A stretch of 64,000 bases of DNA from Pseudoxanthomonas sp. z9 (GTDB lineage Bacteria > Pseudomonadota > Gammaproteobacteria > Xanthomonadales > Xanthomonadaceae): NCBI RefSeq assembly GCF_006542425.1, contig NZ_VFID01000001.1, positions 1 to 64,000 on the forward strand, in the 5' to 3' direction. Each line of letters begins with the position of its first letter. The stretch's first letter is position 1. Shown here piece after piece: positions 9,150 to 18,499 of this stretch. The notes beneath the pieces were generated by a model. It saw only the letters and a program-made list of their open reading frames with translations, did not search any database and was not told the DNA's origin. The position numbers and the translations under genes were made by a program.

Positions 9150-10058
9150 TCACTCGCCCGGCTTGGCGGCCGAGGTCGCCGCCTCGGAGGCCGCCTTGCG
9201 CGACAGCACCGCCTCGCGATGGGCGATATAGGCGTTGGCGCCGAAGATGATCGCCGCGCCCAGCAGGGTCCAGCGATCCAGGCTTTCGTCGAACAGCACC
9301 CAGCCGAACACCGCCACCACCGGCAACTGCATGAAGCTGATCGGTGTCAGCGCTGAAACCTCGCCCAGCTTCAGTGCACGCGTCCACAGCATGTGTCCGC
9401 CGGTGCCCATCACGCCGGCGGCGATCACCCACAGCCAGGTGATGCCCTGCGGCCACTCCCACACGCTCAGCGCGGGTACCAGCGACATCGGCACCCACAG
9501 CAGGGTGGTGTAGAGCACGATGCGGTCGGCCGGCTCGGTCTGCGACAGCTGCTTGATCTGGATCGCCACCAGCGCGCTCATCACCGCCGCCAGCACCGCG
9601 ATCATGGCGTCCATGCTGAACTCCGCGGTGCCGGGACGCACGATGATCAGCACGCCCAGGAAACCCAGCACCACCGCGGTCCAGCGGCGGGCGCGGACCT
9701 TTTCATTGAGCATCGCGGCCGCGGCCAGGGTGACGAACAGCGGGGTGGAGTAGGACAGCGACACCGCCTGCGCCAACGGCAGGTGGCCGATGGCCCAGAA
9801 GCCGGCCAGCATCGAGCAGATGCCGATCACGCAGCGGAACAGGTAGCGCGGGAAATGCTGGGTCTTCAGCAGCCCCGGCCCGTGCTTGACCAGCAGCGGC
9901 AGCGCCGCCAGCAGGCCGAAGAAGTTGCGGAAGAACGCAATCTCGAAGGTGTGCAGGCTGGCCGAGGCCAGCCGGATCGCGACCACCATCATCGCGAAGA
10001 ACATCGTGCTGGCCAGCATCAGCGCGGCGGCGCGGAAGTGGACGGGAATGGCGGGCAT
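9150..10058 (-). CDS. DMT/EamA-family transporter
   Basis: 302-aa inner-membrane protein with about ten transmembrane helices arranged as two EamA repeats (first half from LMLASTMFFAMMVVAIR, second from VLAAVMSALVAIQIKQL). Typical RhaT/YdcZ-like drug/metabolite superfamily permease; substrate unknown. I start at the ATG giving MPAIPVHFRAAALML; the upstream open frame (to 10436) is not family-like. The C-terminal tail is rich in Ala and Lys. It lies 184 bases after the murB stop on the same strand. Confidence 0.85.
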   Translation of the reverse strand: MPAIPVHFRAAALMLASTMFFAMMVVAIRLASASLHTFEIAFFRNFFGLLAALPLLVKHGPGLLKTQHFPRYLFRCVIGICSMLAGFWAIGHLPLAQAVSLSYSTPLFVTLAAAAMLNEKVRARRWTAVVLGFLGVLIIVRPGTAEFSMDAMIAVLAAVMSALVAIQIKQLSQTEPADRIVLYTTLLWVPMSLVPALSVWEWPQGITWLWVIAAGVMGTGGHMLWTRALKLGEVSALTPISFMQLPVVAVFGWVLFDESLDRWTLLGAAIIFGANAYIAHREAVLSRKAASEAATSAAKPGE

Positions 10059-10242
10059 CAGGTTTCCACGGCGGACGGGCACGGTGGCGCGATGGCCAGC
10101 GTGCACGGAAGGCAATGAAGGGAATGCGTTCGCATCGCGCGCGCGAAGCGGCAGGGAACGCGGCTTCCGCCCCGCCGTCCATTCCGCGCGCCGTGGACGG
10201 GCGGGCGGAAGCGGGACAGGGCGGGAGCGGCGACGCGCATGG

Positions 10243-11283
10243 CTACCAGCGCGCGCCGATGATGCGTGGCTCGGGTTCGATGGCGACGCCGAAACGGCGC
10301 TCCACCGATTCGGCGATGCGCCGGGCCAGCGCCAGCAACTGCATGCCGCTGGCGTTGCCGTGGTTGACCAGGACCAGCGCGTGTGAGGCGGCCACGCCGG
10401 CATCGCCATCGCGATGCCCCTTCCAGCCGCAGGCATCGATCATCCAGGCGGCGGAGATCTTGCGGGTGTCCGCCGCGTCGCCGCGGAACACCGGCAGGCC
10501 CGGATGCGCGGCCTGCAGGGATTCGGCCAGCGCCGCCGGCACGATTGGATTCTTGAAGAAGCTGCCGGCGTTGCCGATTGCCGCCGGGTCCGGCAGCTTG
10601 CGGCTGCGGATCGCGATCACCGCTTCGGCGACGTCGCGCGCATCCGGCCGGGCGATGCCCATCGCCGCCAGTTCCTCGCCGAGGCCGGCGTAGTCCAGCC
10701 GCGGCGCGGGCGTGCGCAGCAGGTCCAGCTCCACCGCGGTGACGATGTAGCGGTCCGGTTCGTGCTTGAACACGCTGTCGCGATAACCGAACGCGCAGGC
10801 ACTGCGGTCCAGCCGGCGCAGGACGCCTTCGCGGCGATCCCAGGCTTCCACCGCGTGGATGAATTCGCCGACTTCCACGCCATAGGCGCCGATGTTCTGG
10901 ATGGGCGCGGCACCGGCGGTGCCCGGAATCAGCGCGAGGTTCTCCAGCCCGCACAGCCCCTGTTGCAACGACCACATCACCAGCGCGTGCCAGGGCACGC
11001 CGGCTTCGGCGCGCACGCGCGCGTGGGTGGCGTCCTGGGACAGCACGCGGGTCGCGGCGGCGGTCAGCGCCAGCACCGGTCCCTCGGCGTCGCCGGCGAA
11101 CAACAGGTTGCTGCCGCCGCCCAGCACCAGCAGGGATGTCTCGGCGATTTCCGGCCGCGCCAGCAGTTCCGGCAGCGCGGCGGTGTCGTCCAGTTCGATC
11201 AGCCAAGGCGCGCGCGCTTCCACCCCGAAGGTGTTGCGATTGCGCAGCGAGGCATCGCGGGTCAGGCGATAGGGCGCACTCAT
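10243..11283 (-). CDS. murB: UDP-N-acetylenolpyruvoylglucosamine reductase
   Basis: 346-aa FAD-dependent cytoplasmic enzyme giving UDP-MurNAc for peptidoglycan. Sequence shows the N-terminal NTFGVEA, the FAD-binding [36 protein letters not shown] and the catalytic GSFFKNP serine region, with the C-terminal NHGNASG. This is the type I (E. coli-like) length. The start ATG overlaps the pyrD stop by 4 bases, so murB is translated from the pyrD message. Confidence 0.95.
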   Translation of the reverse strand: MSAPYRLTRDASLRNRNTFGVEARAPWLIELDDTAALPELLARPEIAETSLLVLGGGSNLLFAGDAEGPVLALTAAATRVLSQDATHARVRAEAGVPWHALVMWSLQQGLCGLENLALIPGTAGAAPIQNIGAYGVEVGEFIHAVEAWDRREGVLRRLDRSACAFGYRDSVFKHEPDRYIVTAVELDLLRTPAPRLDYAGLGEELAAMGIARPDARDVAEAVIAIRSRKLPDPAAIGNAGSFFKNPIVPAALAESLQAAHPGLPVFRGDAADTRKISAAWMIDACGWKGHRDGDAGVAASHALVLVNHGNASGMQLLALARRIAESVERRFGVAIEPEPRIIGARW

Positions 11284-12335
11284 TCCGGCGCCACCGCGCC
11301 GCGGCTGGGCGCCTCGCGGCGGCGGCGGATGGCATCGACGCACTCGCCGATGAGTTCCGGCCCGCGATAGACCATGCCGGAATAGACCTGCACCAGCGAA
11401 GCGCCCGCGGCCATCTTGGCCACCGCGTCGGCGCCCGAGAGGATGCCGCCCACGCCAATCAGCGGAATCCGGTCTGGCAGGCGGGTGCGCAGCCGGCGCA
11501 GCACCAGCGTCGACTGTCCCATCAGCGGCGCGCCGGAAAGGCCGCCGGTCTCGTGGGCCAGCGGATCGTCCTGCACGCTGATGCGCGAGACGGTGGTGTT
11601 GGTGGCGATGACCCCGTCCACGCCCAGATCGCCAAGCACACGCGCCACCGCGTCGATGTCGTCGTCGGACAGGTCCGGCGCGACCTTCACCAGCATCGGC
11701 ACACGCCGGCCGTGTTGTGCGGCCAGATCCTCCTGCGCCTCGCGCAGGCTGCCGATCAATTGGCGCAGTGCCTGTTCCTCCTGCAGCTCGCGCAGGCCGG
11801 CGGTGTTGGGCGAGGAGATGTTGACGGTGATGTAGTCGGCCAGCGGATAGACCCGTTCCAGGCAATACAGGTAGTCCGAGGCGGCCCGTTCGTTGGAGGT
11901 GTCCTTGTTCTTGCCGATATTGATGCCGAGCACGCCGGTGCGGCGGCGGATCCGCTCGATGTTGCGTACCAGCGCGTCGACGCCCTCGTTGTTGAAGCCC
12001 AGCCGGTTGATCACCGCCTGGTGGGCCGGCAGCCGGAACATGCGCGGCTTCGGGTTGCCCGGCTGCGGGCGCGGCGTGACCGTGCCCACCTCGACGAAGC
12101 CAAAGCCCAGCCCGAACAAGGCCTCGACATGGGCGCCGTTCTTGTCCAGGCCCGCGGCCAGCCCGACCGGATTGGGGAAGGTCAGGCCCAGCAGCTTGGT
12201 CGGCAGCGGCTGCGGGGAACGCGCCAGCAGCGGCATCGTGCCGGTCCGGTAGGCGGTCTCGATGGCCATGAGTCCCAGGCCATGGGCGCGCTCGGCGTCG
12301 AAACCGAACAGGAAGGGGCGAGCGAGTTTGTACAT
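11280..12335 (-). CDS. pyrD: Dihydroorotate dehydrogenase (quinone), class 2
   Basis: 351-aa membrane-associated FMN enzyme of pyrimidine synthesis. Signatures: [49 protein letters not shown], and C-terminal [14 protein letters not shown] and [13 protein letters not shown]. The N-terminal amphipathic stretch ([15 protein letters not shown]) is the class 2 membrane anchor that takes electrons to ubiquinone. It sits between a methyltransferase gene (1-base overlap) and murB (4-base overlap) in one operon. Confidence 0.95.
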   Translation of the reverse strand: MYKLARPFLFGFDAERAHGLGLMAIETAYRTGTMPLLARSPQPLPTKLLGLTFPNPVGLAAGLDKNGAHVEALFGLGFGFVEVGTVTPRPQPGNPKPRMFRLPAHQAVINRLGFNNEGVDALVRNIERIRRRTGVLGINIGKNKDTSNERAASDYLYCLERVYPLADYITVNISSPNTAGLRELQEEQALRQLIGSLREAQEDLAAQHGRRVPMLVKVAPDLSDDDIDAVARVLGDLGVDGVIATNTTVSRISVQDDPLAHETGGLSGAPLMGQSTLVLRRLRTRLPDRIPLIGVGGILSGADAVAKMAAGASLVQVYSGMVYRGPELIGECVDAIRRRREAPSRGAVAPE

Positions 12336-13105
12336 CAGTGCAGGGTGCCGACGAACACGCGGGTCAGATAGTCGAAACGGATCATGCCCTGTTCGGCGTG
12401 TTTATCGAATACCCGGCGCAATTCCGCCCGCATCGGCTCGTGCCGGGGATCCCCGGGCGGGGGTGTGGAGGAGGAGGAGCGCAGGCGGCCGTACAGGGCG
12501 TCGAAATCCAGCGGCTGGGCGTGCGGGAAGCGCGCCATCGCGCGGAAACCCGGCCCGAACCAGGCCTGCATGGCATCGTCGTCCGGGTGGCGTTCGGCGA
12601 CCCGGGCATAGTCCTGGCCGTAGGCGTGCAGCAGGGCTTCGTAGTCGCGCAGGAACGGCGAGGCGTCGGGCAGGCGGCTGTTCCAGAACACGCAGGCCAG
12701 GCCGCCGGGGCGCAGGATGCGCGCCCATTCGCGGCGGGTCGTCTCGGGTTCGAACCAGTGGAAGGCCTGGGCGCTGGATACCAGATCGATGCTGGCCACT
12801 TCCAGTCCGGTGGCTTCGGCGCTGCCGTCGGTCGTGCGCAGGCCAGGTTCGCCGGCCAGATCCGCCACCAGCGCCTCGCGCATGGCGGCATTGGGTTCCA
12901 CCGCGATCACCGGGTGGCCGCGCAGCAGCCAGGCACGAGTGGCGATACCGGTGCCGGCGCCGATGTCGGCGACCAGTGCGCCGGGCGGGACGTCCTGTTC
13001 GCCGTGCAGCCAGTCGAACAGGGCGTCCGGGTAGCCGGGGCGGTAGCGGACATAGTCCGCGACCCGGTTGCTGAAGCGTCGTGCGCTGTCGCCGGCGCCG
13101 GTCAC
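12335..13105 (-). CDS. Class I SAM-dependent methyltransferase
   Basis: 256-aa cytoplasmic protein with a Rossmann SAM fold: motif [19 protein letters not shown], motif [14 protein letters not shown], then [13 protein letters not shown] and [14 protein letters not shown]. This is the Methyltransf_11/25 type related to yeast TMT1 and plant/bacterial small-molecule methyltransferases; the substrate is not predictable. Its stop overlaps the pyrD start by one base, so it is the first gene of the methyltransferase-pyrD-murB operon. Confidence 0.85.
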   Translation of the reverse strand: MTGAGDSARRFSNRVADYVRYRPGYPDALFDWLHGEQDVPPGALVADIGAGTGIATRAWLLRGHPVIAVEPNAAMREALVADLAGEPGLRTTDGSAEATGLEVASIDLVSSAQAFHWFEPETTRREWARILRPGGLACVFWNSRLPDASPFLRDYEALLHAYGQDYARVAERHPDDDAMQAWFGPGFRAMARFPHAQPLDFDALYGRLRSSSSTPPPGDPRHEPMRAELRRVFDKHAEQGMIRFDYLTRVFVGTLH

Positions 13106-13115
13106 CGGGCCCGGC

Positions 13116-13400
13116 TCACTGGCTCAGCGTGCCCAGCCACACCAGGCCGCCGAAGAACAGCACGAACACCAGGATGCCGATGATCCACAGGACGACCGAC
13201 AGCCAGCCCAGGATCAGCCCGGCCACCGCGAACCCGTCGCCGTCCAGGCGCTGCGGCTCGCGACGGATTTCGGCCCGCGCCATGTGGCCGGTGATGATCG
13301 CGCCGATGCTGCCCAGGAAGGGCAGCAGGCTCCAGCCGAGGATGCCGGCGATCAGGCTGATGATGGCCAGGGTGCTGGTCTGGCGGGCGGGTGCGTTCAT
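13116..13400 (-). CDS. DUF4190-like small membrane protein
   Basis: 94 aa, two hydrophobic helices (LAIISLIAGILGWSLLPFLG and AGLILGWLSVVLWIIGILVF) separated by a linker with HMARAEIRRE. The pattern (proline-poor N-terminus, helix, IxGHxARAxIRR, helix) is that of DUF4190 proteins, function unknown. Located between the methyltransferase and aldehyde dehydrogenase genes, same strand. Confidence 0.75.
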   Translation of the reverse strand: MNAPARQTSTLAIISLIAGILGWSLLPFLGSIGAIITGHMARAEIRREPQRLDGDGFAVAGLILGWLSVVLWIIGILVFVLFFGGLVWLGTLSQ

Positions 13401-13425
13401 CGGCGTCCTTTTCCTTTCTCGGGGC

Positions 13426-14958
13426 TCAGAGGTCGAACTTTATACCCTGCGCCAGCGGCAGCGAGTCGGAATAGTTGATGGTGTTGGTCTGGCGGCGCAT
13501 GTAGACCTTCCACGCATCCGAACCGGATTCGCGACCGCCACCGGTTTCCTTCTCGCCGCCGAACGCGCCGCCGATCTCGGCGCCGCTGGTGCCGATGTTG
13601 ACGTTGGCGATGCCGCAGTCCGAGCCGGCCGCCGACAGGAACTGCTCGGCCGCCTTCAGGTTCTGGGTGAAGATCGACGAGGACAGGCCCTGCGGCACGC
13701 CGTTCTGCATGTCGATGGCCTCGTCCAGGGTCTTGTACTTCATCACGTACAGGATAGGCGCGAAGGTCTCGTGCTGGACCACCTCGTCGGAGTTCTTCAG
13801 GCCGGTGACGATGGTCGGCAGGACGAAGTTGCCGGGGCGATCGATCGCGGTGCCGCCGGTCTCGACCTTGCCGCCGCTGGCCTTGGCCTTCTCGACCGAA
13901 GCGAGGAACTGCTGCACCGCGCCTTGGCTGTTGAGCGGTCCCATCAGGTTGGCCGGGTCGGTCGGATCGCCGATCTTGCCCTCGACCTGCTTGTAGGCCT
14001 TGATGAGGGTGGACAGCACGGTGTCGTAGATGGATTCGTGCACGATCAGGCGGCGGGTGGTGGTGCAGCGCTGGCCGGCGGTGCCGACCGCGCCGAACAC
14101 GATGCCCGGGATCGCCAGCTTCAGGTCGGCGGTTTCGTCCAGGATGATCGCGTTGTTGCCGCCGAGCTCCAGCAGGCTGCGGCCCATGCGGCGGGCCACG
14201 CGCTCGCCGACGGTGCGGCCGACCTGGGTGGAGCCGGTGAAGCTGATCAGCGGGATGCGCTTGTCGTCGACGAACTGCTGGGCCAGCTCGATGCCGGCGT
14301 CGTTGATCAGGAAGAAGATGTCCGGGAAGCCGGCGGCCTTCAGCGCGTCATTGCAGATCTTCATCGACGCGATGGCAGTCAGCGGGGTCTTGTTGGACGG
14401 CTTCCAGATGCACACGTCGCCGCAGATCGCGGCCAGGAACGAGTTCCACGACCACACCGCGACCGGGAAGTTGAACGCGCTGATGATGCCGACCAGGCCC
14501 AGCGGCTGGTACTGCTCGTACATCCGGTGGCCGGGACGCTCGGAGTGCATGGTGTAACCGTACAGCATGCGGCTCTGGCCGACCGCGAAGTCGGCGATGT
14601 CGATCATCTCCTGCACTTCGCCATCGCCCTCGGGCTTGCTCTTGCCCATTTCCAGCGCGACCAGCGAACCCAGCGCGTCCTTGTGCCTGCGCAGCGCTTC
14701 GCCGCACAGGCGCACGGCTTCGCCGCGGCGCGGGGCCGGGGTGGTGCGCCAGACCTTGAAGGCTTCCTGCGCGCGCGCGACCACGGTTTCGTAGTCGGCC
14801 TGGCTGCTGGCATGGACCTCGGCAATCACCTCGTTGGTGGTCGGATTGATCGACTGCAACAGGCCGGCGTCGGTGGTCGTGGACCACTCGCCGCGGCCCA
14901 GGTAGGTGCCGGAGTTGGTCTTGCCAAGGCCGAGTGCCTTGAGGATGTCTGCGGGCAT
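13426..14958 (-). CDS. ALDH7-type aldehyde dehydrogenase (aminoadipate-semialdehyde / piperideine-6-carboxylate dehydrogenase)
   Basis: 510-aa NAD(P)-dependent dehydrogenase. Catalytic cysteine in [12 protein letters not shown], general-base glutamate in [11 protein letters not shown], cofactor-binding FTGSTQVGR, and a C-terminus [20 protein letters not shown] typical of ALDH7/AmaB (antiquitin). That family oxidises alpha-aminoadipic semialdehyde in lysine breakdown. The chosen ATG gives [13 protein letters not shown] and follows GGAGCG on the minus strand; longer open frame to 15153 is noncoding. No other lysine-catabolism gene is adjacent. Confidence 0.9.
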   Translation of the reverse strand: MPADILKALGLGKTNSGTYLGRGEWSTTTDAGLLQSINPTTNEVIAEVHASSQADYETVVARAQEAFKVWRTTPAPRRGEAVRLCGEALRRHKDALGSLVALEMGKSKPEGDGEVQEMIDIADFAVGQSRMLYGYTMHSERPGHRMYEQYQPLGLVGIISAFNFPVAVWSWNSFLAAICGDVCIWKPSNKTPLTAIASMKICNDALKAAGFPDIFFLINDAGIELAQQFVDDKRIPLISFTGSTQVGRTVGERVARRMGRSLLELGGNNAIILDETADLKLAIPGIVFGAVGTAGQRCTTTRRLIVHESIYDTVLSTLIKAYKQVEGKIGDPTDPANLMGPLNSQGAVQQFLASVEKAKASGGKVETGGTAIDRPGNFVLPTIVTGLKNSDEVVQHETFAPILYVMKYKTLDEAIDMQNGVPQGLSSSIFTQNLKAAEQFLSAAGSDCGIANVNIGTSGAEIGGAFGGEKETGGGRESGSDAWKVYMRRQTNTINYSDSLPLAQGIKFDL

Positions 14959-15369
14959 GGAGCGCTCCAGAAAAGATTCGGAAAAAGGCACGGCGCGACT
15001 GCGCCAGCGGGCCGCCGATTTTAGCAGAGCGATCCCGCCGGTCCGCCTGGATCCGGGCCTTCCGTGGATGTGCTGAGCAGCCTGTTCGATTCGCCGAATC
15101 CACGGGCTTCCGGCAGCCCGGATTTCGGCGATTCGCCGATCATGACGGAGCATCGACGGCGTTGCGATGCGGACCGGTGGCGCAAGGCGGAGCGGATGCT
15201 TCGATCCAGGCCCGATATGGCCTGCCGGGATCGATGTCCCCGTGGCGGTGCCATCGAGTGGAGTGGCGGGAGTGGTTTCCTGCCTGTGGGTGCGGTGACC
15301 GCGCGATCTGCCAGTATCGCCGCACCCGCCCCGGCAGGGCCGGAATGGCGCCGCTAAGTGTTTGAAAGA
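14959..15369. other. Intergenic region without identifiable gene
   Basis: About 410 bases between the aldehyde dehydrogenase start and tRNA-Arg. It holds the presumed dehydrogenase promoter, an inverted repeat CCGTGGAT...ATCCACGG around 15061-15107, and short open frames with no recognisable protein character. I see no RNA gene or mobile remnant. Confidence 0.5.
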
Positions 15370-15446
15370 TGGCGGCCCCGGCGCGATTCGAACGCACGAC
15401 CTTCCCCTTAGGAGGGGGACGCTCTATCCAGCTGAGCTACGGGGCC
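15370..15446 (-). tRNA. tRNA-Arg(CCT)
   Basis: 77-nt cloverleaf on the minus strand. Acceptor stem GGCCCCG/CGGGGCC, discriminator G and encoded CCA; D-arm GTAGCTCAGCTGGATAGAGC; anticodon stem TCCCC/GGGGA with loop CTCCTAA giving anticodon CCT (reads AGG); T-loop GTTCGAATC. No neighbouring tRNA gene. Confidence 0.95.
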
Positions 15447-16027
15447 ATGGCCGGCATTCTCGCATGAAGGGGCGGATGGGGCGACCGGCCCCGCCATGGC
15501 GGGGCCTCGGCCTGCCGACGGTCCTGGAGATGCGGCCACGCACTCGGGGCCAGCGCGGCGATTCGCCAGTGTGTGCGTCGCGGGCTGGCGCGACGGGCAT
15601 TTCAGAAATGGCGCCCTGCTTCGTCTCAATGCCGAGCGACTCCCTGACGGGAGGAAGCGGGACACACACATGGCACGACCACGGTGCCGTGGATATCCGG
15701 ATGTCCGTTCTCCTCCGCCGAGCGTCGCGGTGTTCTCGCGCAGGGATGCCAAGTGCGGGACCCGGTTTTCCGCCTCGCAGCGAACGAAGATTCGCTGCGA
15801 GGCGAAGCCGTGTCTGGACAAAAAGTGATCACGTCGAATTGTGCCGAATTCCGTGTGCAATCCCGTTATCGGCGACTAGATGTCGAATGCGTGACGAAAA
15901 GAATATTGAAAGCGGGGCAGCGCGAAACGCGCAGCAAATGCACCCGCCATGCGAAGGAGCCCCAGGTGGGTGATTGGCTCCTGACGCCTTCCCGTTCTTC
16001 CGTTCGATATTCCAGGAGAGAGTCGCC
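15447..16027. other. Intergenic region upstream of TonB receptor, with a perfect hairpin
   Basis: About 580 bases without a convincing gene. It contains a perfect 14-bp stem hairpin (15771-15804), a lower-GC segment around 15815-15915 that likely includes the receptor promoter, and a ribosome-site-like AGGAG just before 16028. Short open frames here lack family features; one on the minus strand ends in translated tRNA. Confidence 0.5.
15771..15804. repeat. Perfect 14-bp inverted repeat (hairpin)
   Basis: CGCCTCGCAGCGAA, six-base loop CGAAGA, then the exact complement TTCGCTGCGAGGCG. No T-tract follows on either strand, so a rho-independent terminator is not indicated. It lies about 220 bases before the TonB receptor start. 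It does not match the REP families elsewhere in the window. Confidence 0.7.
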
Positions 16028-18151
16028 GTGGTATCCCTTTGCCATCCGTCATCAGGACCGCTTCGCCATGGACCGGCGCTGACCCGTATCGCCGCCGCGC
16101 TGGCGATCGCCATCGCGCCGCTGCCGGCGTTGGCCCAGGCGGCCGACGTCCCGTCCGCATCCATCGACGCGCAAGCCACCGCCCAGGCGGGCGACGAACA
16201 GGCCGTTGATCTGGGATCGGTGACGGTCACCGCGCGCAAGCGCGACGAACGCAACCTGGACGTGCCGATCGCGGTCACCGCGATGACCGGCGAGCAGATC
16301 GATGCGATGGGCATCGACAACGTCGGCGATGCGATTTCCTTCTCGCCCGGCGCGGCGGCCTACGATGCCGGTGGTGCGTTCACCTACATCCAGATCCGCG
16401 GAGCGTCCGCGCGCCAGGGCAGCAACGAAAACGGCTACTACCTGGACGAAGTGCCGTTCAACGGCGTGACCGTGCCGTGGTATCCGGAAACCCGCTCGTT
16501 CGACATCGAACGCATCGAAATCCTCAAGGGCCCGCAGGGCACCCTGTTCGGCGAGGGATCGATGGGCGGCACGGTGCGGGTCATCACCCGCAAGCCCGAA
16601 TTCAACAGCTTCCGCGCGGGCGTGGAAACCTCGTACAGCAATACCGAGGGCGGCACCGATGGCTGGGGCGTCAAGGCGATGGTCAACGTGCCTCTGGTGG
16701 ACGATACCCTGGCGATGCGATTCGGCGTCACCGACGAGTCCCTGTCGGGCTGGCTGAGAAACCGCCAGACCGGCGAGGAGAACATCAACGAACAGCGCAT
16801 CAGGACCGGCCGCGCCAAGCTGCGCTTCGCGCCGAACGAGCGCTTCAACCTCGATCTTTCGTACTGGAAGTTCAAGGCGCATTCGCCCGGCGGGTTCGAA
16901 GCGGCCTACGATGACATGAGCGTGGATGCCTACTACGACGTGCGCAATGAATGGGATTCCGGCAGCCTGACGGCCAGCTACGCTTTCGATGATTCGCAAC
17001 TGCTGTACGTGTTCTCGGACGGCAGCCTGTGGCGCGGGCTGAGCGGCATGATCAACGCGACGACGGCCTATGCGGGCACGGTCGACATCGGCGTGCGCAC
17101 CCACGAACTGCGCTGGTCATCGACCGGCGAACGCGCGGTGGACTGGACGATGGGCTACTACCTGCGCAAGGCGATACGCCGCGATTCGTCCGCGATGACC
17201 GGCCTGTCGCCGACCCGCTCCTCGCAGACCAATGACTCGTTCTCGCTGTTCGGCGAAGCGACCTGGCACATCAATGAAAAATGGGCCGCGACCGCCGGCG
17301 TCCGCTACTTCGAGGACAAGGTCGATTCGATGGATGTCAGCGCGACCACGCGCAATACGCTGCAGAAGACCTTCACCAACACCAGTCCACGCTTCAGCCT
17401 GTCCTACGCGCTGAACGAAAATTCAACCCTTTACGCGAGCGCGGCCAGTGGTTACCGCTCCGGCCAGTTGCAGCCGATCACCTCCATCGAGCTGGCCGAG
17501 CAGGCCGGGATCGATCTGCCAGTCGGTACCAAGCCGGATGCGATCTGGAGCTACGAGCTGGGCTACAAGGCGGTGTTCGACGAAGGACGCCTGTTGCTGG
17601 AGACCGCAGTGTTCTACAGCGACTGGAAGGACGTGCCGGTCTACATGTCGCTGGCCGATGGCCTGTACAGCGGCATCCTCAATTCCGCCGGCTCCACCCA
17701 GAAGGGCGTGGAACTGGGAATCACCTGGATGCCGAACCGCTCGTGGGCGTTCAACTTCGGCGGCAGCGTGATCGACGCGGTCTACAAGGAGGATCTGGAA
17801 GGCACCCAGTTCCACAAGGGCACGCCGGTGTTCAACGTGCCCAGGACCACGCTCAGCGGGGGTGTGGCGTACAACTGGCCGGTCGGCGATTCGCTCAAGG
17901 GCATCGCCCGCAGCGACCTGATGTACCACTCGCGGCGCGAGACCTCGGCCACGGCCGGTACCGAAGGCGGCGATGCGATCACCCGGCTGGCTGCGCGGAT
18001 CGGCCTGGAGTCGCCCAGTGGCTGGGCCGCCTACCTGTTCGGCGAGAACCTCACCGACGAGGATGGCGCCACCGATGCCCGCAGCATGACCGGCGCGGCG
18101 ACCCGCCTGCGGCCACGCACCTTCGGTGTCGAGTTCCGCTACAACTATTGA
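16028..18151 (+). CDS. TonB-dependent receptor, orphan
   Basis: About 707-aa outer-membrane receptor. An N-terminal signal peptide (RIAAALAIAIAPLPALAQA) is followed by a TonB-box/plug start (VDLGSVTVTARKRDERNLDVPIAV), plug motifs FTYIQIRGAS and IEILKGPQGTLFGEGSMGGTVRV, and a 22-strand barrel ending in the aromatic FRYNY. The plug style (VPIAVTAMTGEQI, GPQGTLFG) is that of siderophore/vitamin-like receptors of alpha/gammaproteobacteria. I favour the GTG at 16028 because AGGAG precedes it; a TTG at 15974 would add 18 residues. No sigma/anti-sigma, transporter or enzyme partner lies next to it, so the ligand is unknown. Confidence 0.85.
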   Translation: MVSLCHPSSGPLRHGPALTRIAAALAIAIAPLPALAQAADVPSASIDAQATAQAGDEQAVDLGSVTVTARKRDERNLDVPIAVTAMTGEQIDAMGIDNVGDAISFSPGAAAYDAGGAFTYIQIRGASARQGSNENGYYLDEVPFNGVTVPWYPETRSFDIERIEILKGPQGTLFGEGSMGGTVRVITRKPEFNSFRAGVETSYSNTEGGTDGWGVKAMVNVPLVDDTLAMRFGVTDESLSGWLRNRQTGEENINEQRIRTGRAKLRFAPNERFNLDLSYWKFKAHSPGGFEAAYDDMSVDAYYDVRNEWDSGSLTASYAFDDSQLLYVFSDGSLWRGLSGMINATTAYAGTVDIGVRTHELRWSSTGERAVDWTMGYYLRKAIRRDSSAMTGLSPTRSSQTNDSFSLFGEATWHINEKWAATAGVRYFEDKVDSMDVSATTRNTLQKTFTNTSPRFSLSYALNENSTLYASAASGYRSGQLQPITSIELAEQAGIDLPVGTKPDAIWSYELGYKAVFDEGRLLLETAVFYSDWKDVPVYMSLADGLYSGILNSAGSTQKGVELGITWMPNRSWAFNFGGSVIDAVYKEDLEGTQFHKGTPVFNVPRTTLSGGVAYNWPVGDSLKGIARSDLMYHSRRETSATAGTEGGDAITRLAARIGLESPSGWAAYLFGENLTDEDGATDARSMTGAATRLRPRTFGVEFRYNY

Positions 18152-18160
18152 GGAAAGCCG

Positions 18161-18185
18161 CCCCTCCCGGCGTGGCCGGGAGGGG
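18161..18185 (+). terminator. Hairpin after TonB receptor (weak terminator candidate)
   Basis: An 11-bp perfect stem CCCCTCCCGGC with GTG loop begins nine bases after the receptor stop. No T-tract follows, so termination efficiency is uncertain. Confidence 0.5.
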
Positions 18186-18257
18186 ACAGGGCGGTCAGGG
18201 GCCATTGATGCAACGCAGCACTTGACAGCCTGCCCGCTCTTCGTGTCCCCTACGGGA

Positions 18258-18410
18258 ATGCGCCCGAACGCCCCGTCCACCGTCGATTCCATACGCCCGG
18301 CCCCGTCGCCGGCGGTGGCTTCCGCCTGGGCCGGTGTCGCGTCGGCCGCCACCACTACCACCACCATTACCACCCCGATTAGCAGGGTGCGGCTGGTTGT
18401 GTTCGCGTAA
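18258..18410 (+). CDS. thrL: thr operon leader peptide
   Basis: A short frame (50 codons from the ATG at 18258; internal GTG starts are possible) whose body encodes ATTTTTITTPIS, seven Thr and two Ile codons in twelve, then ends RVRLVVFA-stop at 18408-18410. This mirrors the Thr/Ile-rich enterobacterial thrL peptide. It is followed by mutually exclusive hairpins and then thrA. Scarcity of charged Thr-tRNA or Ile-tRNA should stall ribosomes here and favour the antiterminator. The Thr/Ile run and position are seen directly; ribosome-mediated attenuation is known for the family and inferred here. Confidence 0.8.
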   Translation: MRPNAPSTVDSIRPAPSPAVASAWAGVASAATTTTTITTPISRVRLVVFA

Positions 18411-18451
18411 TTCGCAAACCACGGCCCCGCACCCGAATCAGGATGCGGGGG
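18385..18451 (+). promoter_or_regulatory. thr operon attenuator (antiterminator/terminator)
   Basis: GGGTGCGG (18385-18392), inside the leader frame just after the Thr/Ile run, is the exact complement of CCGCACCC (18427-18434): the antiterminator. The same 3' arm, as CCCCGCA (18425-18431), is complementary to TGCGGGG (18444-18450): the terminator hairpin with a 12-nt loop. A ribosome stalled on the Thr codons would leave the first arm free. There is no U-tract after the terminator, an unusual feature. Confidence 0.7.
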
Positions 18452-18499
18452 AGCCCAAAGCCTGATCCGTGTACCGGGCCTCCTATCGAGGTTCCGTCC

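Noticed and set aside
15408-15860. Minus-strand frame ending in [10 protein letters not shown]
   Set aside because: That ending is a well-known translation product of tRNA sequence; it overlaps tRNA-Arg and has no other protein feature.
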